Source: Bursaphelenchus xylophilus (taxonomy: Eukaryota; Nematoda; Chromadorea; Rhabditida; Aphelenchoididae). Taken from it: 64,000 nucleotides of DNA. The translations under genes were made by a program, and so were the position numbers. The stretch is taken from NCBI GenBank assembly GCA_904066235.2, contig CAJFCV020000005.1, positions 8,241,501 through 8,305,500 on the forward strand, written 5' to 3'. The notes under the pieces are model-generated. The model saw only the letters and a list, made by a program, of their open reading frames with translations. It was not told where the DNA came from and searched no databases. Below, piece by piece: positions 1 to 11,500 of this stretch (the stretch's first letter is position 1; the number at the start of each line of letters is the position of its first letter).

Positions 1-911
1 AACGGGTTTGCAACTTCGACTTCGCAGCTTTTGGGATGCAACAACAGCAAATTGCTTTCTTCGTTATTTAGTGTAGAATATGAATATTTCCAAAAGTCCA
101 TCTTCATCAGTTCCAATGGTAAATTTAAAGTCGTAAACACAAAAGTAAACAGCAAAAATAGTTTCAAATAATTTTTTGAGATTTCATTTAGACAATCAAA
201 TGACGTCCTTACATGCCTTTGCATACTGTCGCTGCAAATTCCGCTAAAAAGGCTCATTTTATTATAGAAAAGTTACAAAAAAAACTGATGAAGTCATCAG
301 TACATATCGAAGAAATTTACATGAGCTTAAAATCATGTGAGACCATGAAAAAATAATTTTCTCGAGGGTAAAAACATCAAAATAGTGAAGAAATGATAGC
401 TACGCATTTTGGGTCCAAAACTTCAAAAGTCTGTAAAAATTTTCAATGATAACTTTTTGAGTTTTCAAAAGTTATCCCCCTAAAAACGCCAACTATACAA
501 CTTTTAAAACAGCTCTATGAAAATCTTGGACCCGCCCATTCTGCAAAAATCAAAGTCCATTTCTACATGTAGAGGATCTACTACATTGATTGTACATTTT
601 AAACCGCTCAGAATGGGGCGGAGCTTTGAAAAAACAAAGAAATATGTGGAAAAGATTAGCAAAAAATGACTTGTTACAAAAAATTAATTTAAAGCGACCT
701 TTAGCCTTGCTTATTTTCCAAATTTTTCTGCGCCAGGCCACTTTAAAGACGAAAAAAATTAAAAGTGATCAAAAAGTATCGATGATAATTTTTTGAGTTA
801 TCACAAGGGATCATAAAAAATCAATGCTACAAACTCAAACCTCATCCTATACATTCCGAATTTGCAACGCAACTCAAAATGTCGTCCACGGTGGTTGGCT
901 TTCGCCCACCA
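1..911. other. No gene recognised
   Basis: AT-rich DNA with only short overlapping ORFs on both strands that lack splice-site support or recognisable composition. I see no gene here. A weak inverted pair around 529-545 and 609-623 (a C/G-rich word next to CATTCTG and its complement) is the only structure. Confidence 0.5.
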
Positions 912-1138
912 TCGTTCCCCTAATCCGGGGATTCGCATGTTTCGGAGAGGAATGATGTTGAATTTTTAATCGAGTTCTCGGAATCCTGGCGTATTTTTCG
1001 GTTCGAAATGATTTTGAATAATTAATTTTTTACATTCAAACCCGTACAAAATAAGAGATTGAAAACAGTATCCTCAACGGATATGAGGATACTGTTTTAA
1101 ATGGCCAGATGGGCGTGGAAATGGCACAAAGGGAGCAA
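912..1138 (+). repeat. Direct repeat, copy 1
   Basis: About 230 bp that recur in the same orientation at 4818-5049. Shared landmarks are a GGGGATTCGCATGTTTCGG block at the left, CAAACCCGT in the middle, and GGATATGAGGATACTG followed by GGGCGTGGAAATGGCACAAA at the right. The two copies differ by substitutions and small indels, so the duplication is not recent. They bracket the palindrome and foldback elements between them. No coding potential is conserved. Confidence 0.75.
1062..1098. other. Perfect 14-bp hairpin inside direct repeat copy 1
   Basis: The stem AAAACAGTATCCTC pairs perfectly with GAGGATACTGTTTT around a 9-nt AT-rich loop. In the second repeat copy the 3' arm is kept but the 5' arm is lost, so the hairpin is specific to this copy. 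Confidence 0.7.
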
Positions 1139-1196
1139 AAAAGGTAAGGGAGCATCCCTGAACATGGCACGTCAAACTGAGGAGCCCGGACCGGAA

Positions 1197-2709
1197 TATA
1201 CTCCGCCGATTTAATTTGGACCAGTCTGAAACTTGAAAACGGTTATAGATATGAACTCCATTCCTTCAACAAGTTTGATCACCAGTCGACTCTATGTTCA
1301 ACTGTAGCCAAATATTTCCTCTGCCTTGAGGCACAAGAAAAATATTCGAATTTTGTAATTTTTTCTGTCGAAAAAGTTTGGACCAGGGCAACAAAAATTT
1401 GCATTTCTTTATCACTAGGTGGGGTGAAACCATGATAACTTGTGAAGATAATTGTGATTCCCTGCTGATACTAACGAGCAGGGAATTCCGAGATTAGCGC
1501 TGTGTTTAAGGCCCTGAGGGCAATTTTTAAGAAAATTCCCAAAATTCCAGAATTTTTTCGCCCTGGCGCTTGAGTAAGCAGCGTAAATCGTCTTAAATTA
1601 GTTTCTGTGCAACCACAGTATCGTGTACATCTAATTGGATGACGTTATAAAATAGTTTTACATCTAAAATTTTTTGTTCTTGGAGGATTTGCGACTTTGA
1701 AACTTGGGTTAGCGATAATAGTGAGGCCACTGCGCTCAAACAACTGCTAAATCATACAGCGTTTTGCTTGGGACATATGAGGGGCATGCCACACTTTCCT
1801 TCTGTGTCAAAACAATAATCAATTTACACGCGACAAATGCACAATAGACCGAACACTTTGATAAAAAAAGTTTTCGTTGGCCCAGTCGAAACATGTTGAG
1901 AAAAAACAATTTAATGTGCATCAAATTAAGTTATCAGGTCTGGCTAGCACCTGATAGCGGAATAAACGTACAATGTACATATAGGAACATCTTTTTTCAC
2001 TTTGGAAAACTTTTAAGTAAGCACCCTCTTCTTAAATTTTTTTATCAAAGTGTTCGGTCTATTGTGCATTTGTCGCGTGTAAATCGGATATTGTTTTGAC
2101 ACAGAAGGAAAGTGTGGGATGCCCCTCATATGTCCCAAGCAAAACGCTGTATGATTTAGCAGTTGTTTGAGCGCAGTGGCCTCACTATTATCGCTAACCC
2201 AAGTTTCAAAGTCGCAAATCCTCCAAGAACAAAAAATTTTAGATGTAAAACTATTTTATAACGTCATCCAATTAGATGTACACGATACTGTGGTTGCACA
2301 GAAACTAATTTAAGACGATTTACGCTGCTTACTCAAGCGCCAGGGCGAAAAAATTCTGGAATTTTGGAAATTTTCTTTAAAATTGCCCTCAGGGCCTTAA
2401 ACACAGCGCTAATCTCGGAATTCCCTGCTCGTTAGTATCAGCAGGGAATCACAATTATCTTCACAAGTTATCATGGTTTCACCCCACCTAGTGATAAAGA
2501 AATGCAAATTTTTGTTGCCCTGGTCCAAACTTTTTCGACAGAAAAAATTACAAAATTCGAATATTTTTCTTGTGCCTCAAGGCAGAGGAAATATTTGGCT
2601 ACAGTTGAACATAGAGTCGACTGGTGATCAAACTTGTTGAAGGAATGGAGTTCATATCTATAACCGTTTTCAAGTTTCAGACTGGTCCAAATTAAATCGG
2701 CGGAGTATA
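1197..2709. mobile_element. Long palindromic foldback element, arms of about 670 bp
   Basis: Bases 1197 to about 1870 are almost exactly the reverse complement of about 2037 to 2709, leaving a spacer of roughly 165 bp. Both outer ends read TATACTCCGCC (left) and its complement, so the element abuts TA on each side, as expected for a TA-targeting transposon family. No transposase ORF is visible; ORFs in the arms mirror each other and look fortuitous. If transcribed, the arms would form a long double-stranded RNA. Whether it is a non-autonomous transposon or a local inverted duplication is undecided; the TA ends favour a transposon. Confidence 0.85.
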
Positions 2710-3092
2710 GACTCTTCGCTATCGGTGTTTTACATTTCGTCTTGATTTCCAGAGAAAGAGAGAAAAAAGACACGCAAAAGCGTACTCTCTCGCCCCAAAA
2801 ATTCCCCATTTCTCCCCCGACAAAACGTTTTTTCGCGTCTTTTTTTGGCATATTCCCAATCCATTCACCGGACTGTTTTAGCTTATCTCAGTTTGACGTG
2901 CATGGGCCCGTCATATTACTTTGTGGACAAAAACTGGGGCACCTCAGCTTCAATTTGATATAAATTTTATAGAAATTGGTGCATTATTGGCGGAGAAATA
3001 CTTGAAATAAGCTTCGGCTGAACCACCCTGTTCTGTAATCCCATAAAAATCGACCATATTCTTTGGTCGATTTTCAGAAGTGATCAGGCTTA

Positions 3093-3529
3093 CAGGGGAA
3101 GTACCCCAAGTGCGACTCTCAGATTTTGATGAAACTTGGCACAAATTTAGAGCAATTTTTCATAAAATATATGCGAGAATCCTAGCTCGCGCTTTGCAGA
3201 AACAGCCGAGATTTATAGATCGAAAGCCGGCGAAAATTTCGGACTTTTTGCCGAATTTGGGCACGAAAAGTCGCGTGCCTATTTCTACCATAGAGGGTAA
3301 TGTTTCCACAAAAAATCAATTTTTTCCGTACGAAACAAGCAAAGTTATGGCCAAAAGATGTTTTTCGCTCTGTCCGCTCTCCGAGCGTACTCTCTCGGCG
3401 GCAAAGATCGTTCAATATCTCGGCGGCGCCTGAAAAGCGCGAGCTAAAACTTTGTCACATAGTTCATGCCCGACGTGCGTTCAAAATTTAAAGAAAATCG
3501 GAGCGTCGCACTTGGGGTACCTCCCGTGT
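3093..3529 (+). mobile_element. Inverted-repeat element, family A, copy 1
   Basis: The ends are imperfect inverted repeats (CAGGGGAAGTACCCCAAG at the left; the complement of a GGTACCCCAAGTGCGACG-type end at the right) flanked by TA. A second full-length copy lies in the opposite orientation at 62347-62796. Degenerate relatives occur near 58015, 61550, 56700 and 31330. The 117-codon ORF it carries shares no recognisable domain and is probably fortuitous. This is a non-autonomous, TA-inserted element. Confidence 0.8.
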
Positions 3530-4004
3530 TAGCCTAATTTCCTGGCCGCTTTGCGCGCACAATTGCAGAGAAAAATAAACGAACCCAATATTCGGTGGTT
3601 TGCCAATTGGCCTTTTATTATCGGAAAGAAATTCACCAACAACATAATTCGATATATGCACGCAAATTCAAAATCACTCTAGATTTTAAATTAAAGACTT
3701 TCAACATTTCTCGTCGAATAATTTAAATCTTATTCCGGATCCTTTGGAGATAAGAAATTTCCCCTCTGCGGAGGCGTAAGGGAGAGGGCAGGCTCGGTTC
3801 GAAAAAAAAACACGTAGCGGGGATCAAGGTGAATCCAACAAGGGAATGGTGTGAACTGTCCGTGAGCTGTCAACATGAGACCCCCAAATTCTGGAAGAGC
3901 ATACAAAATTTAGTGTGAATTCGTTCTGTTTCTGCCGCATGGTCTTGGGAGCCGAGAAATATCTCAAAATCGATTTTTTTTGTAAATATGCGGGTGTTCC
4001 ACTA

Positions 4005-4197
4005 CAGTGGGGGACCTGATCAAGTGGCAAAAAAGAACCAATTTGCATCCTGGAGGCGTCGAAAAATGTGACAAAATACCTCCCTCTCCCTTCAAAACGA
4101 AGTTTTTCACTTGGAGGGGGAAGCATTTTGGCACATTTTTGATACTTCCCGGATGCAAAATGGTACGTTTTTTGCCACTGGATCAGACCCTCCACCG
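4005..4197. mobile_element. Foldback element, family B, copy 1
   Basis: A roughly 190-bp element that is nearly all inverted repeat. It starts CAGTGGGGGACCTGATCAAG and ends in the complementary sequence, with TA on each side. Shared internal words are TGGCAAAAAA, GTACCATTTTGC and GATACTTCCCGG. Further copies lie at 4367-4456 (partial), 45303-45560, 46362-46567 and 55481-55735. Confidence 0.85.
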
Positions 4198-4366
4198 TAC
4201 ATTGGATTTTAAGATGTCATCATGGTGGACTTTCAAGACTTTTCAATTTTTGAAATTTTACGTATAAAATGTCGCTTATGGATAAACTGTGAAAAATTTG
4301 AAAGCGATAATCTTATGGCACTGTAGGGTGCCGTGTTTCAGCTAACACCGTGAAGATTTCATATAT

Positions 4367-4456
4367 CACTTGAAGAGGGAAGCATTTTGCCACATTTTTG
4401 ATACTTCCCGGAAGCAAAATGGTACGTTTTTTGCCACTGGGTCTGATCTCCCACTG
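4367..4456. mobile_element. Family B foldback element, right half only
   Basis: Matches the right arm of family B, from the GAGGGAAGCATTTTGCCAC block to CCCACTG followed by TA. The left arm is missing or replaced, so this is a truncated copy about 170 bp from copy 1. Confidence 0.7.
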
Positions 4457-4817
4457 TATCTCAAAACCATTTTTTTTGTAAATAAATATGCACGTGTTCC
4501 ACAACACGCTACAGAGATCCAAAAAATTGTCTTTTCAACCTCTCTCTCAAAATGTTAAGAAAAGGTGAAAATAGGCTGTTTGCGAAGTCGCTCGAGTGAT
4601 CTGTGAGAGAAAACAATAATCCACAGTGCGTTTTGCAATTTCTGAACGACAGACTTTTGGGCTGTCGCTTTGACTTTATTGCGCAGTGTAAACGCCAAAA
4701 ATAGCTCAAAATACTAGTCTTTCCAGAAAGTTCGTAGACTTTTTTTCGGCCTTTCGCACAGTGAAAGTTGCTGACGCCCACTTTTTATGCTACTCTAGGA
4801 AATCAAATCCCAGCAGC

Positions 4818-5049
4818 CGTTCCCCCAATCCGGGGATTCGCATGTTTCGGAGAGGAATAATGCGGAGATTTAATCGAATTCATGGAATTCTGGCTTGTTT
4901 TTTGTATTGAAATGATTTTTAAAAATTAGTTTTTCACATACAAACCCGTCTGAGTTTATTCATCACAAAATAAGAGATTGACAAGAACGGATATGAGGAT
5001 ACTGTTTTAAATGGCTAGGTGGGCGTGGAAATGGCACAAAGAGAGCGAA
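4818..5049 (+). repeat. Direct repeat, copy 2
   Basis: Second copy of the repeat at 912-1138, same orientation. It has a 16-nt insertion (CTGAGTTTATTCATCA) and has lost the 5' arm of the hairpin present in copy 1. Confidence 0.75.
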
Positions 5050-5467
5050 ACAAGATCTGATAAAGTGAAAAAACCGACAAAATTTTACGTGAAACAAGAA
5101 GTGTTGGTGTAAAACGGGCAATTTTTGTGATCTATCAAGAGCAAAAAAGAGATTTACGTAATTTTACAGTGCAACTGACCACTTTTAATAAAAACAATGT
5201 GTTTTTTTCCCGACAAATATTTTGTCTTTAGGGTCCCACAAGCTCTTTAATGCTCTAAAATCACAGAAAATTCCAATTAACACCATTACATCAAGTAAAA
5301 TAGTCAAAACTGTCAAAGACAATACAAAAATCTGTCAAAAAATGCAAAAATCTTTCAAAAAACCTAGCTAATTACTGCTAAGCTAGCTAAAACTTGCCTT
5401 GAATACTGTAAAGTTACCTGATACGGGTCACACTACTAGTTATCACAACTTAAAAAAATCACAAAAT

Positions 5468-7508
5468 TCAAATGTGAGGGATGGTGACGTTGATGGGAAC
5501 CGAGACATGGCCGGGATGATTGATCAGATACCAGTCGTGGACATACATCAGGATGGCCATGGGCTGGCCCAGGATCAACGAAAGCCATACGATAATGTTG
5601 CCGGCTCGGCCGCCTTTGAGGAATCGATCAGTTAAAATTGAGAGCGGGATCTGGGCGAGCATGCCGTTAAAAGCCCAAAGACGGAACATATGGAGCGGAA
5701 CCGACACCTAAATTAAACGAGGTTATTGAGAATAGTCTATGAAAGATAGGGAGACAACTGATTCTCAAAAATTTCGGAAAATTTAAAGGATTTTGCATTT
5801 CCAAAAATGTCCCAAACCATTAATCGCACATTAGTAAACTCTAGGCACTGTCTCACCCAAAAAAAATTCCCTTACCAAGTATTCGTGGAAGAAAGCGGAG
5901 ATCAAGAAAACGACAATTGAAGCCGAGACTTTGGAGAATCCATTGCTAACTATCGGCTTGTATACATGCCTGAGGCACCACCGATGGACTGGCATGTTCC
6001 AAGTTCGCCAGAAGTACGAGATCGTCTCAGCATTCCAAAAATCTCTAAAAATTTGACATGAATACTATAAAAATCCCTTACAAATAGAACTCTCGGTCGC
6101 CAAACCGAAGAAGCTCGGCCAGTAGGTTCATTCCGGAGTGGAACATGGTGTAGAAACCGAGAAGCCAGATCAAATGATTCGGAATGGCCAATTTCAGGAC
6201 TCTTTCCAAGCACCGCTTGAAATCCATCTCCGAAAAAGGCTCGATACTATTCTTGACGAGTGGGATAACCCATTGTTGGCACAATGCGACGATTAGACAG
6301 GAAAAAGTGATGAACTAAAAGAAATTTTTATGTTATACTTGACCGAGTTTGGCATACCTCAACCACCCGTTTGATGAGGAACCTTTTTCTTCTGGTGGGT
6401 GTCCGAGGAAATCGGAGCTCATAGCACAACGTGGGAGCGGCCATAAAGTAATAGATATTGCGTAGCGTCAAATTATTTGGATAACAATAGATAGAATCCG
6501 AGGGTTTCTTCTGAAAAATCGAAATTTCTCAGAGATCCTTCCACTAATCGATTCTAAACTTCGAACGAAAAATCTTCAAGACACTTACCACCTTTTCCGC
6601 ACGATACGCCTCTCGACACCAGTGATTTACCTGGCCATATGAGACCAACTTTAGACCTTCCACTACCACCAAAGTTAAGGCCCAGGAATTGAAAAGTGGA
6701 TTTGACCCGATCTGGGTGGAGATTATGGCGGGGACCGTAAAGTGAGCAATGAGCAAAATGGTGTAGAATACACTGGCAAATTTGAAGCCGCCGTAGCCTG
6801 CGGCCATGAACTTCTCGACCAGCAAGGATAAGATGATGGAGATGTTCGTTCCGATCATAATTGTGATGTTCGGCCAGTGCCATGGTGTGAGTGGAGCGAG
6901 TTCTACCCAGCCTAAGGGGTTGATGAGAATTCCATATTTTATCAGGTTTTCTAGAGCAACTCGACCATTGGATACCACCTAAAATAATATAATTAAAGAT
7001 GCAAGGAGAACAACATATAGGTGATTTCTAGGTTTTAAACACAGCTTTATGCTTATTTGCGGATGATTTTCAGGCCGAAAAGCCGTAGTTTGCTAAAAGC
7101 TATATTATTTTAGATCTAAAAGAAGGTTCGTCCGAGATTTTGGGCACAAAACAAAGAAAATTTGCGGAAAACAAGCTGCCCAAATCTTCTACCGACCAGA
7201 AGAAGTACTGCGAGATTGAAAAATCCTTGGTAATTTGTCCATCCAGAGCTGGAACTGAACAAAGAGTCTTGGGCAACATGAATTGGCTGATCCGGATGAG
7301 TCTCGGAGATGCTAAAAATTGTCAATTATCTCTCTTTCCGATTTTTTACAGCACAATAAAACGATTTCGCACCTAAAATTCACAAAATTACATAATTTTG
7401 AGCAAGCTCTTACCTTTTCTTCGGCTTTGGAGAGGTGTTGATCCCGGAAGAGGAGCTCGAATCGTCCTCTTTGCGGGCGGAAGTACGACGTTTCCGAACT
7501 CCACTCAT
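5468..7508 (-). CDS. dgat1: Diacylglycerol O-acyltransferase 1 (DGAT1), MBOAT family
   Basis: Seven exons join in phase: 7508-7414, 7311-7197, 6978-6589, 6510-6358, 6314-6082, 6044-5876 and 5707-5468, giving 464 residues, close to other animal DGAT1 proteins. The product is an ER multi-pass enzyme that makes triacylglycerol from diacylglycerol and acyl-CoA. Visible family blocks are [46 protein letters not shown], the [14 protein letters not shown] signature, [15 protein letters not shown] sequence, and FFHEYL with the probable catalytic His. The C-terminus keeps [19 protein letters not shown]. The start ATG is followed by a basic, Ser-rich cytosolic tail. Exon 2 uses a GTCGGT donor, because the nearby GTAGAA site would break the frame. 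The gene is divergent from the small ORF at 7927. Confidence 0.95.
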
Positions 7509-7926
7509 TCTATACACTGCTGGGTACCTGTATAAAATTTTTTGCAAAAACAATCAACCAAATTGAGCGGGAAAATAAAAAGTTATGCCGAGTTTTCCGC
7601 GAAAAAACGAGCGGAAATTTAGAAAAGAGCAGACGGCGACAGACTTTTGATCCGCCAAGAGTATTTTTACACTTCTCGTTCAACCCGTTTTAACTTTATA
7701 TGATAAGACGGGAAAGCAGAGGCATTTGTTTGTCGATTCCCAACGCTTCTGATTATGTACTATGCCCTTTTTCTCCAAAAAATATTATTTTAGGCAAAAC
7801 TTTGGACAATTTTTTGTTATCTCCTTTTATGGCGCGTTATCTTCCTCGGTGATCTTTTTTATATAAAATATAAGCCTCAATGAATCGTCTGCGAGGAAAA
7901 TTCCCAACTTTCAGCAACAAATTTTT

Positions 7927-8172
7927 ATGCACAATAACAAAAAAGTCTTACACAATAATAAGAAAGTCAAAGATTCGAGAATAAAATTACCAACGGTGGA
8001 ACAATACCAGTATATCAAAGAGGGGAGTTTGGTTGGGTTTGGAGATAAGGAGCAGCATCAAAACAATGTTTCTTTCGAAAACAAAATTTATATTACTTTA
8101 GGACTAATCACTTTGTTTTCCATAGTTTACAATGCTGCTGAAATCATATATAGCGCATGGAAGGGTCCCTGA
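7927..8172 (+). CDS. Small one-pass membrane protein, hypothetical
   Basis: An intronless 81-codon ORF. The N-terminal half is polar and Lys/Asn-rich with a duplicated HNNKKV word. Residues about 53-77 form one hydrophobic segment (ITLGLITLFSIVYNAAEII) followed by a short WKGP tail. An AT-rich TATA-like stretch lies about 60 bp upstream. I do not recognise a family. It stands alone between the 5' ends of DGAT1 and the 3' end of the SBNO gene. A chance ORF cannot be excluded. Confidence 0.4.
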   Translation: MHNNKKVLHNNKKVKDSRIKLPTVEQYQYIKEGSLVGFGDKEQHQNNVSFENKIYITLGLITLFSIVYNAAEIIYSAWKGP

Positions 8173-8562
8173 ACTTTGGAAAGAGCAAGTTTTGGAGACA
8201 ATTTAGGAAAATTTTCAACAATTTTTTAGCATTTTTTCTTTTTGTCATGGATAATATAAAAAAAATTAGAGATAGAATGGAAGTGACTTAACATAACCGA
8301 ATTTGAGAGTACCCTGGGACAGCCATAAATCGAGTTTATGTGCTATTAAAAAAGACAGAAGATTACAAGTTTAAGAGAAATGAGAGAAAACAATAAGAGA
8401 GTATTAGCATTAGCCGTTTTCCGAGATATCCGTTGAGTTTTCGCAAGTTCCTTCAGTTCACGTCTATTCTAGAGGCTTATCCAACCTTACACTTGCTTTA
8501 GCCGCATTATCGAAGATCTTCAATACAATTTAGCCATTTTTCGATCTTCTCCATGATGATCA

Positions 8563-11500
8563 CTATGCCTCAAGTTCATTCAAGGCTTTCAGCAGAGTTT
8601 TAACATGCTGAGGTTTGACCAACAGTCCAACCAGCTTCTGATTTCCTTCGGTTTGAATTCTGACCGTCTGCATGTTGGGTCCTGCCGTATTTTTATTGGG
8701 TTTTGCTTCATTTAGGGCCTTCTCGAGAATGGGCCAAACCGCGATTACTGACCCCGAAAGCACAAAGTAGGTTCTGAATCTGCGTCCCACCTCGCAGAAG
8801 ACGCTTTGTTCTTCCGTCCGGCAAAAACCAATGAGGTATTTGTGGAAGCACATGGTTCCGAGCACTAAAATTTGGGATTTACTACACTGCGCTGGGAAAA
8901 ATTATCTCAAAAATTCAATTTTCTTATTTTTAAAAGGCCGTAATTTGCAGTAAACTTTCCTTTTCGTTCAAAAAATCTCCAAGAAAGGACCAAAAATTTA
9001 GCAAAAAATGTTTAGCACAAAATCATGAAATAAAATAAGATAGGACTTTCCTCCGCAAGACATGTCATTACTCTAAAATCTTTTCATTCCCCGTTTCCCA
9101 GCTTAATTTAAACAAAACTATCCAGTTTTCTTTCAAAATCCAAAAAAATCTAAACTTTTCTCTCCATTCCTACTACAATATCCCCAAACTCCCTTACTGT
9201 CGTAATGCTCCTTCCAAATCTTCTCGGCTTCCACCATGGGGATCCTGGTGTGCCTTCTCGTAATATCTTGGGCGTAAAAGGACTTGGACGACCTTCCCGA
9301 GTTGGGTCTGATCAGAGTGTACATCTTCTGGTTGCTCATGCTCAGAGCGCTTCTTTTCACCGAATGAACCACCAAAATGATCAGGACCTTCTTGTTCAGG
9401 TTCGGCTTTCCGACGTAGAAGCCGCAGACATCGTCTGTGTCGTCAACTTGAGCGTTGAGGAGCTTCACAGCGTCTTCCCACTTGACGCCTCTTTCGGCTC
9501 CGATTTTATGCATTTTAACCAAGAAATTGGAGTTGTCGATCACTCCGCGGAACTCTCGTTTCTCCATTTCCCTGGCGGTGTCCGTTCCGTGGCCAAGATC
9601 TGGAAAAAATCGATAAATACTTCAAAGTTCTCCAAAACTTATATTGCACCAAGTTCTGATCAAAATAATTCCTCAAGATACACCAATACACAAGCCTGTC
9701 TATTTCTAACAAATAAATAGGTTTCTTATCACAGTTTTATCTCATAACCTATCCATTTCATTCATTTTCCATCAAAAATTACCCTTGACACACAATGCCA
9801 ATTTTGCGGAGATTTAAAAAAATCGTCCTCAAATTACAAATTTCACATTTTGTCCTTTCTATCGGTCTGTCGGGAAAAAACGGCGGATCGTCGCGCCTCG
9901 GAGTCGCTCATCATCGCTTTGCGACTGCAAGCCGCGGCTTGGGATTTAGTGCGCGATAGCGGCGAGGCGAGACATTTTGCTGCGACAATCCGCCGTTATT
10001 TTCCCGACAGACTGATATAACTCCTTTAGATTATCCTAACACCAAAACTGACAACCCATTTAAAAAAATTGAAAAGAATTTATCTTACCCATGATGCCTT
10101 TATCAAAAGTCCCGTTCGCCTTCGCCCTTTTTATGAGTTCATTGATGATGTCGGTAAAGTAACCAAACAGGGCATTCTGAGCATGCACTGGTAGTCCGAG
10201 CAGTCTGTTTAGGAACTTGGCCAAGCTCACTCCTTCCTTTTCGATGGTCAAAACTCCAGCCGGGTTGTTCGGATTCTTTGACAAAACTCCAACTCCAACC
10301 AGATATTCCCGCATATCCTCAAAGAAGTTGGCGTTCTGAATCCGATAGTCTTTGGGTGGCGGGAGAAGCGGGGGTATTCTGGGGTTGGCCAGGGTTCGAA
10401 TCATAATTTGGAGGGCTTCACGGCCATACCGGTTGTCCAAATTGAACTGGCTGAGGTCTCTGCTCTCCGTGGCTCTTCGATCTCCATGAGTGAGGGCTCC
10501 GAGGGATTCCAGACGCTTCGCAACAACCGAGGCAAACCGCTTTTCTCCGGCTAACTCGGATATCAAAAAGAGATATTCCGGGGCGCTGAGCTGATTGGAG
10601 CGATGGGTTCGGCCTGAAAATTAGGCATTAGTCTTCACTCTTCATCAACAACTATTAAGATATTCAAAAAAAGACCAAAACACAGTAATTTAGACATCAA
10701 CATTATATTATCCATGCTATCGTAATGTTATTTCAGCCTAAAATCTCTATCAAACAACCCCAATACTATAGAAAAATTCCTTACCAAACTGCTGGACCGC
10801 TTTATCGGCTGACCATGGCAATTCCAGAGTGATATGGACCCTTCTTCTTTTATTCTTTACCCTTCTATCCGACTGTAGAGAGATGCCCGAACTAGCTGCT
10901 TCTGATATCACAGCCACAAATTTCTCTCCATTCATAAACTTTTCCTTCTCTTCCAAGTTCATGAGATCCACCGGGGCCATTGAATTGGCATTCCTTGGTT
11001 GGTATTCGACTGATCCATTGGGCTGCACAACGATTCTCCCCTTTCTTCCAGTCATTTCGGCGACAACATCTGGTCCTCCCAGTTCATCAATCAGTTGATC
11101 CAATGTGTTCGGAGGTAATACTTGGCCCAGACGTTCCACAGCGGCCAAAAGCTCGGTCTGAAAAAAGAATCTTAAAATTTTTTATCGAAAAACCTTCAAA
11201 GGTTGAAAAAATTTTGACTTTTTGACAAACAATATCCTGTATACAAAATTTCCTACCTTGATCATCAAAAGAGAGGACGGATCTCTTTGATTTCCATTGT
11301 CAATGACTTTGGTCGATTGGATAAAATCCACAGCACTCGTAGCATTTTCAACTCTTCTTTGTTCGGCCAGCTCCTTTTCCTTCCTTTTTCTTTCTTCCCT
11401 CTCTTTTCTGAGCCTTCTTAACTTCTTCCTTCTTTTGATTTTCTTCTTTCTTTTCAATTCTTCCTTTTTCCTTTTCGCTTCTTCCATCGCTTCCCTTCGT

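Noticed and set aside
2471..2851. 126-codon minus ORF
   Set aside because: Lies mostly in one arm of the long palindrome; the mirror arm has the same frame and no domain is recognisable.
3080..3433. 117-codon ORF in the first family A element
   Set aside because: The related element at 62347-62796 does not keep the frame, so it is unlikely to be coding.
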